The notes under the pieces are model-generated. The model saw only the letters and a program-made list of their open reading frames with translations, searched no databases and had not been told where the DNA came from. DNA of 64,000 nucleotides from Planctomycetaceae bacterium (GTDB taxonomy: Bacteria; Planctomycetota; Planctomycetia; Pirellulales; Pirellulaceae): contig QIKY01000371.1 in the NCBI GenBank assembly GCA_003233175.1, forward strand, positions 1 through 64,000, written 5' to 3'. The position numbers and the translations under genes were made by a program. Below, piece after piece: positions 59,449 to 64,000 of the stretch (position 1 is its first letter; every line of letters begins with the position of its first letter).

Positions 59449-59840
59449 GGGGGCGCCTTTCCTGCAAAGTGAAGGGGGGATCGCTAACGTAACGGGAAAA
59501 CAACACCGCAAGCCGGCCGACAAAGGAAAGCCTTGTGTCGCGAGAGTGCGGCAAGAATGGTCGAATTTCGGCAGCATACCGGATGATTCGGCCGGGCACA
59601 ATTGGCCATTGCGGATAACGCAGCATTGCGTTCTCGTTTTGCTTGCCGCCTACTTCAAGACCTGCTGGAGAGATTGCGTGGAAAATGACTGCTGTACGAT
59701 GGCCTTCCAAGGCCGTCGAAATAGGATATTCCTGGAGTAGACCGACGGCTTTGGAAAGCCATCGTACAACAAGGTATCAACAAACAGACTCCAACCGCGA
59801 ATTCCAACGCCGCGTAAAAAGTGCGATTCCGCACTCAGTT
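59449..59840. other. Intergenic DNA between sod and HD/GGDEF genes
   Basis: Contains one GTACGATGG palindrome (59694-59767). The sod promoter is expected near 59460-59600. No gene is supported. Confidence 0.6.
59694..59767. repeat. GTACGATGG palindrome, copy 4
   Basis: Arms 59694-59718 and 59743-59767 (two differences) enclose the conserved asymmetric loop AAATAGGATATTCC and CTGGAGTAGACC. Confidence 0.9.
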
Positions 59841-62072
59841 TCAATCGTCGGCGTCGGCGCCGGGAATTTGTCCGCCGGCGACTTCGTAGGCCATCAGATA
59901 CGACTTAATGCTCACCAACAACTGGCGGGCGCGATCGGTGGTTTCCTCTCGGCGTCGGCTGCGGTTTCTCTTTGGCCGAATCGCGACCTGGATGCGGGTT
60001 CCGCCATTTTCGGCGCTGGCGGAGTGGTTCTCCGAGAACTGCAACTCCAGAGCAAACGCCACCGCGCGTTCGTTGCTCCGCCGCATGGTTGACGATTGCC
60101 GAACGTCGACGCTCAGAATCACTCGGTTTTCCTCAATGGAAACAATTTCGGCGTGATGGTCGGCGATGAATCCTCGCAGCTTTTCAGTGGCCACTTGCAA
60201 GGGGACCATCGTGATGAGCTGTCGATCGAGCAGCAGTTTTTTGGGAGATTGGCGGAACCATGAAAGCCAACCCGCGGCGGGGGTCGCGGTGGCTTGTCCG
60301 GGGAGTCCTCCGCCAAGTTGGACGACCATATTTCGTCCAGAATCCTTGGCTTGCAGCAATGCGCGGTCGGCCCGGCGGAGCATGGTTTCGGCGGTGTCTC
60401 CGGGTTGTATTTCAGTCACTCCGAAACTGGCCGTAATAGGACGGTTGCCCAATTCGGGATGCATAATCGAGGAAATTTCGCCGCGAATGGCTTCGGCTCG
60501 TTGCGTTGCGGTGGCGTTATCGCAATCGGCGCACAAGATCACGAACTCTTCTCCGCCGTATCGGGCGACCAAATCGCCGGGCCGCCACAACTGTTTGAGC
60601 ACTCCGGCGAAGCTCACGATTACGGAGTCTCCGGCGGGGTGCCCGTAGGTGTCGTTGACCTGTTTGAAATGGTCGATATCGCAGATAATGAGCGCACAAG
60701 GCCGCTTCTGTTGGGAATGTGAGGTCACGAACAGCGCCAGCACGCGATCGAATTCCGCACGATTGCCCAGTTGGGTGAGCGGGTCGCGGGTGGCTTTTCG
60801 ATGCAGTTGTTGTACGCGCTCCTCCAAACTAATTTGAGAAGAAGCGTCGTGCATGAGCAACGTAGCGCCGACCGCCGAGCCATCTTTTCCAAACACGGGA
60901 ACCACTTGGGCGTCGACCGCGATCTCATTGCCGCCGCGCGCCCGCAGCGTCAGACGCTGAAGCGTTTGAACGCCCGACTCAATCGCATAAGCCAGAGGGC
61001 AGTCGTTGTCTGAAATGGTCGAACCATGCTCCTCCCGCAAGTCAATCAACGAAGGAGACCACAGTTTGTTCACGACCGTCGATTCCGGCATGCCGGTGAG
61101 CCTCTCGGCGGCGCGATTCCACATCAGCACCTGCTGCCGCCGGTCGACGAAAATGACGGCGTCGTGCATGCTCTGCAACAGTTTTTCATGGAACACGTCT
61201 TCGATCGTGCAGACGCGCGTCTGGTGGTTGTCGTTCTGCGTCAGCCCCCACAGCCGGTTCGTCTCTTCCGACGGCAAATTCGCCAACCAGCTTCGCGCCG
61301 CGTCGGCGTGGGCGGAGAAGCTATCGGCGTTTAGCTCACGATGGAATTGCGCAACCAGACGAGGGTCGAACTGCGAACCCGCGTGACGAAACAGTTCCGC
61401 CAGGGCGCGCTCCCGAGACATCGCCCGCCGATAGACGTGGTCGGTCGTCATGGCGTCAAACGCGTCGGCGATGACCAACATTCTGGCGCCCAACGGTATT
61501 GCATCACCCTGTTTCTCGAACCCCGAGAAACTGCCGTCGTACCAGGCGCGGCTGTATCGCACCGTGTCGAGAAGATCGGCGTTGGAGCAACACGCACTTA
61601 GTATTTGCAGACCCATTTCATGATGGCCAGACATCTCGAGGTATTCATCGTTGGTGAGCCGCCCGGGCTTTCGCAAAATGTCGTCGGGAATGCCGATCTT
61701 GCCGACATCGTGAAGCAACGCCGCTGTTTCAAGAACGTCGCGTTGTTGGTCCGACAAGCCGATTGCCGCCGCCCAGGAAGAGCAACCCAACGCAACCCGC
61801 AGGCAGTGCGACGCCGTAGCAGCGTGCTTGGCCCGAAGCGATGCAAAAAGCGCGCTCGCGATTCCCAGTCGAACCTGAACCAAGTGGTTCTCATGCGCGG
61901 TTTCCCGCCGCAATTCCGGCGACGCGCCAGCCGCTTCATCCAGGCCGCTCAATAGCGATGCGACCACATGCAGGCCATCGTCGCCTTCCATTCCTAGAGG
62001 CAGTGGGGCGGGGTTCGAGGTAGGTTGTTGGTTTTCCATAAATCGGCCGCTGCGAGCAGGCCCCACTTTCAT
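59841..62072 (-). CDS. HD (GYP-like) / PAS / GGDEF signalling protein
   Basis: About 743 residues. An HD domain near 85-235 keeps ALLHDVGKIGIPDD (HD near 121-122), HHEMG and DAFDAMT. The usual GYP region reads RAWYDGSFSGF, so the HHE and GYP motifs are not kept. A PAS domain follows (about 300-420), then GGDEF: the active-site YGGEEF is intact and RPGD five residues before it is a complete I-site for c-di-GMP inhibition. A C-terminal region after about 590 is unknown. The protein should make c-di-GMP; the phosphodiesterase half may be inactive. The ATG at 62072 is used; 62039 is an alternative. Confidence 0.92.
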   Translation of the reverse strand: MKVGPARSGRFMENQQPTSNPAPLPLGMEGDDGLHVVASLLSGLDEAAGASPELRRETAHENHLVQVRLGIASALFASLRAKHAATASHCLRVALGCSSWAAAIGLSDQQRDVLETAALLHDVGKIGIPDDILRKPGRLTNDEYLEMSGHHEMGLQILSACCSNADLLDTVRYSRAWYDGSFSGFEKQGDAIPLGARMLVIADAFDAMTTDHVYRRAMSRERALAELFRHAGSQFDPRLVAQFHRELNADSFSAHADAARSWLANLPSEETNRLWGLTQNDNHQTRVCTIEDVFHEKLLQSMHDAVIFVDRRQQVLMWNRAAERLTGMPESTVVNKLWSPSLIDLREEHGSTISDNDCPLAYAIESGVQTLQRLTLRARGGNEIAVDAQVVPVFGKDGSAVGATLLMHDASSQISLEERVQQLHRKATRDPLTQLGNRAEFDRVLALFVTSHSQQKRPCALIICDIDHFKQVNDTYGHPAGDSVIVSFAGVLKQLWRPGDLVARYGGEEFVILCADCDNATATQRAEAIRGEISSIMHPELGNRPITASFGVTEIQPGDTAETMLRRADRALLQAKDSGRNMVVQLGGGLPGQATATPAAGWLSWFRQSPKKLLLDRQLITMVPLQVATEKLRGFIADHHAEIVSIEENRVILSVDVRQSSTMRRSNERAVAFALELQFSENHSASAENGGTRIQVAIRPKRNRSRRREETTDRARQLLVSIKSYLMAYEVAGGQIPGADADD

Positions 62073-62509
62073 GACGGCCAACGCAACGAAACAAGCCGTA
62101 GTTCCGCCGTGTTGACCGTGTTAGACGTCGTTGAAATGCTAGGTCATCGCTTCGAGTTGTCAAGTCGTAACCGCGAATCCGGCAATGGGGGCTATCGTGG
62201 AGCGCAACTCGCCATTCCCTCGGCGTTTACGTCTCGCGCCGCGTTGAGAAGAATTCTCCACAATCGGCCGACATGAAGCTCGCCTCCGCCATGCCGCGGC
62301 GCTGCGAACCGGCAACATCGTTTTAATCGCCGCCAACAGTCCAGACGTCGCCGTTGCTCGACTGGCGGCGGCAACCAATTTCGTGGCCGTTCACGGAGTT
62401 TGATTGGAACGTTCATCGTTACGCTGGCATGATTTCACAGGAGGGAACGGAGAGAACAGAGAATCCTGTTTGTTTCTTCGTTTCCTCCGCATAAAAGGGA
62501 TTTCGATGC
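62073..62509. other. Intergenic gap, no gene seen
   Basis: Between the HD/GGDEF gene start and the GxxExxY relic. One 50-codon open stretch near 62252-62403 has protein-like composition (GNIVLIAANSPDVAVARL) but no start codon, so it may be another eroded gene. The left arm of the relic's inverted repeat begins at 62439. Confidence 0.45.
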
Positions 62510-62799
62510 ATGCTTTGTTTTCCTCCGCAAACAGTTATGACGCACGATGTGATTGGCTCCGCCATCGAAGTTCATAAGGACAAAGGGCCCGGTTTACTGG
62601 AGTCCATTTATGAATGGTGCTTGACGATGGAACTCCTCGATATTCCGCTGGGGCTGATTATCAACTTTAATGCTTCGAAATTGACGGACAGCGTTTCCAG
62701 GGCAGCGTTTCCAGGGCAGCGTTTCCAGATTGATCCTGCCTAGCGCCAACACCGAATGATTCCGCACTTTTCTCTGTTTCCTCCGTTCTCTCCTGTTCC
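62439..62799. repeat. Inverted repeat bracketing the GxxExxY relic
   Basis: AGGAGGGAACGGAGAGAACAGA at 62439-62460 is inverted, with a few changes, at about 62771-62799 (starts TCTCTGTTTCCTCCG). The relic coding stretch lies between the arms. Confidence 0.75.
62537..62743 (+). pseudogene. GxxExxY protein, internally deleted relic
   Basis: The sequence reads MTHDVIGSAIEVHKDKGPGL then LESIYEWCLTMEL, matching the family N-terminus with GxxExxY (GLLESIY), then jumps to DIPLGLIINFNASKLTDSVSR, which is the family C-terminus (GLLINF). The central nuclease-like region of about 60 residues is missing, and no frame of it is nearby. The deletion is in frame, so a short peptide is still encoded. It is bracketed by an inverted repeat. 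Confidence 0.82.
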
Positions 62800-62927
62800 A
62801 TAATTTTAATGGCCACATCCGGAAGATCGCCTCATGCCCACTTCAGTTTGGACGCGAGCAGGGCAACGCCGCTTTGACTTTGCCCAAGAAAAAACCCCGA
62901 AACAAGTTCCCGGTGGTGGCTCGGAAC

Positions 62928-62954
62928 AGCCCGGCTTTTTGAAAAAGCCAGGCT
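62928..62954. terminator. Hairpin of the GCCCGGC family after helicase gene
   Basis: AGCCCGGCTTTTT and AAAAAGCCAGGCT with a 1-nt loop, one mismatch in the stem. It lies 32 bp past the stop of the minus-strand helicase and is the least conserved copy. Confidence 0.7.
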
Positions 62955-62985
62955 TCTGAACCGGGAAGTAGTTTTTCCACGCTTT

Positions 62986-64000
62986 CTAAGCGCTTTCGCG
63001 GCGCGAGGCGGCGGGCGGAGGCAGCTTGAACAGCCCAAAGATTTCCTGCCGCGAGAGTCCCAAACGGGAGGGCGTACTCGTTTGCGAGAAGATGATGTCG
63101 AATAGCTCCCGTTTTTCCCGCAGAATTTGGTCGATGCGTTCCTCAATCGTGTTGCGGGTGAGGAAACGCGTCACCGTGACCGGTCCGCTGACGCCGATGC
63201 GGTGCGCGCGGTTGATGGCTTGATCTTCCACGGCGGGATTCCACCAGCGGTCAAAGAGAAACACGTAGCCGCAGAATTGCAGGTTCAGGCCCACGCTGCC
63301 GGCGCCGTAACTCATCAAGATGACATGCTTGGCGGGGTCGTTGCGGAAGTTTTCAATGACCGCGTCGCGCCGCGAACTGGGAGTGCCGCCATGGTATTCC
63401 ACCGGTCCGAAACGTTGCAACTTGTCTCGCAAGGTGGTGAGCGTTTTGACCCACTGACTAAAAACAATGGCCTTCCGCCCGCTCGCGACCACCTCTTCCA
63501 AGTCGGCCTCCAATCGCTCCATTTTCGCGCTTTCACCCGTGGCGGGATCGAAATTACAGATTTGTTTCAGACGCAACACGAGCTCAAATACATGCTGGAT
63601 GGCGGCGGAATCGCCCAGCCGATTCAATCGCACCACGCCTTCCTCCTCAGCCACGCGGTAGCTTTCGGCTTGTTCGCCGGTCAGATCAAGATTGGCGTCG
63701 CGATACAACTTGGGAGGCAAGTCGGTGAGCACTTTGTCCTTGGTGCGGCGCAGAATGTAGTCGCCCACGGCGGCGCCAATACGTTGGGCCGACATTTGCG
63801 AATGCAGGTAGCTGGGCGAGAGGAATTCAAAAATACCCACCAGGTCTTCAGGACTATTTTCCACCGGCGTTCCGGTGAGCGCCCAACTGCGGCTGCGGGG
63901 AATCGCCCGTACGACCTGGCTGGTGGCGCTGGAGCGATTCTTGATGCGTTGCGCTTCGTCGAGCACGACCAAATCGAAATGCAATTTTCCATTCGCAATT
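62986..64000 (-). CDS. SNF2-family helicase, C-terminal part (5' end outside window)
   Basis: 338 residues are visible and the frame is open at the window edge. Motif II reads VVLDEAQRIKN (DEAQ, not DEAH), motif III ALTGTPVEN, motif IV FSQW, motif V SYGAGSVGLNLQ and motif VI AINRAHRIG. These are bacterial RapA/SNF2-type motifs. The domain order continues to the left end of the gene, with an IEERI/ILREK tail. It translocates on duplex DNA and remodels DNA-protein complexes. The N-terminal part, including Walker A, lies beyond 64000. Confidence 0.94.
   Translation of the reverse strand, partial: IANGKLHFDLVVLDEAQRIKNRSSATSQVVRAIPRSRSWALTGTPVENSPEDLVGIFEFLSPSYLHSQMSAQRIGAAVGDYILRRTKDKVLTDLPPKLYRDANLDLTGEQAESYRVAEEEGVVRLNRLGDSAAIQHVFELVLRLKQICNFDPATGESAKMERLEADLEEVVASGRKAIVFSQWVKTLTTLRDKLQRFGPVEYHGGTPSSRRDAVIENFRNDPAKHVILMSYGAGSVGLNLQFCGYVFLFDRWWNPAVEDQAINRAHRIGVSGPVTVTRFLTRNTIEERIDQILREKRELFDIIFSQTSTPSRLGLSRQEIFGLFKLPPPAASRRESA

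Noticed and set aside
62252-62403. Possible small gene with a GNIVLIAANSPDVAV tract
   Set aside because: It has no start codon in frame after the preceding stop and I recognise no family, so it is only noted as a possible relic.
1-64000. tRNA or rRNA genes
   Set aside because: No cloverleaf-like sequence or conserved rRNA word was recognised by eye; a covariance search would be decisive.

Overview
The window looks like chromosomal DNA of a planctomycete, most likely a Pirellulales-type member. The evidence is a DUF1559 pilin-like gene followed by a small lipoprotein, a formylglycine sulfatase, two MoxR/DUF58 clusters, a 4,052-residue TPR protein with planctomycete-style C-terminal modules, TadE/TadG-like genes, and many gaps filled with palindromic repeats. 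The assignment rests on family content only. No rRNA, tRNA or CRISPR array was seen.

Layout. 1-5032: repeats, then a minus-strand MoxR ATPase / DUF58 / transglutaminase operon with overlapping genes. 5461-10629: a sigma-54 activator (minus), a phosphotransferase-kinase fusion, and a UspA / hemerythrin / cytochrome c'-like operon preceded by a good sigma-54 promoter. 10898-14530: a PAS chemoreceptor broken by a 37-bp duplication, CheW, and a sulfatase; a relic of a second sulfatase 3' end lies at 10702-10755. 15193-19718: a small acidic protein, a TPR protein, a radical SAM enzyme with an unusual phosphoesterase, an exported protein and a phosphopantetheinyl transferase. 19786-21994: three Tad-like genes. 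22318-24046: a decayed IS701-type transposase and a phosphoesterase. 24370-26247: an AAA ATPase plus RloB-type TOPRIM gene pair (AbiL-like defence), the second gene carrying an apparent +1 frameshift.

26318-38476 is the giant secreted TPR protein. Divergent from it, 38756-45513 is a second MoxR / DUF58 / VWA / VWA operon of the Bat (aerotolerance-like) type, facing a DUF4175-like membrane protein. 47797-53123 holds housekeeping genes: Maf, a pseudouridine synthase, a 3-methyladenine glycosylase, a small MscS and a prolyl oligopeptidase. 53844-57976 holds the DUF1559 pair and nuoA, nuoC and nuoD, without nuoB. 58089-64000 holds a repeat-flanked GxxExxY nuclease-like gene, a Mn-type superoxide dismutase, an HD/PAS/GGDEF protein, a deleted second GxxExxY gene, and the 3' part of a SNF2 helicase.

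The strongest unexplained signal is the non-coding DNA. It includes a 65-bp element with terminal inverted repeats in four copies, a palindrome with a conserved asymmetric loop in four copies, a family of nearly identical terminator hairpins, and palindromes bracketing both GxxExxY loci. The best candidates for undescribed biology are the GxxExxY-plus-palindrome unit, the 65-bp element, the radical SAM/phosphoesterase cluster, and the sigma-54-driven UspA-hemerythrin-cytochrome operon.
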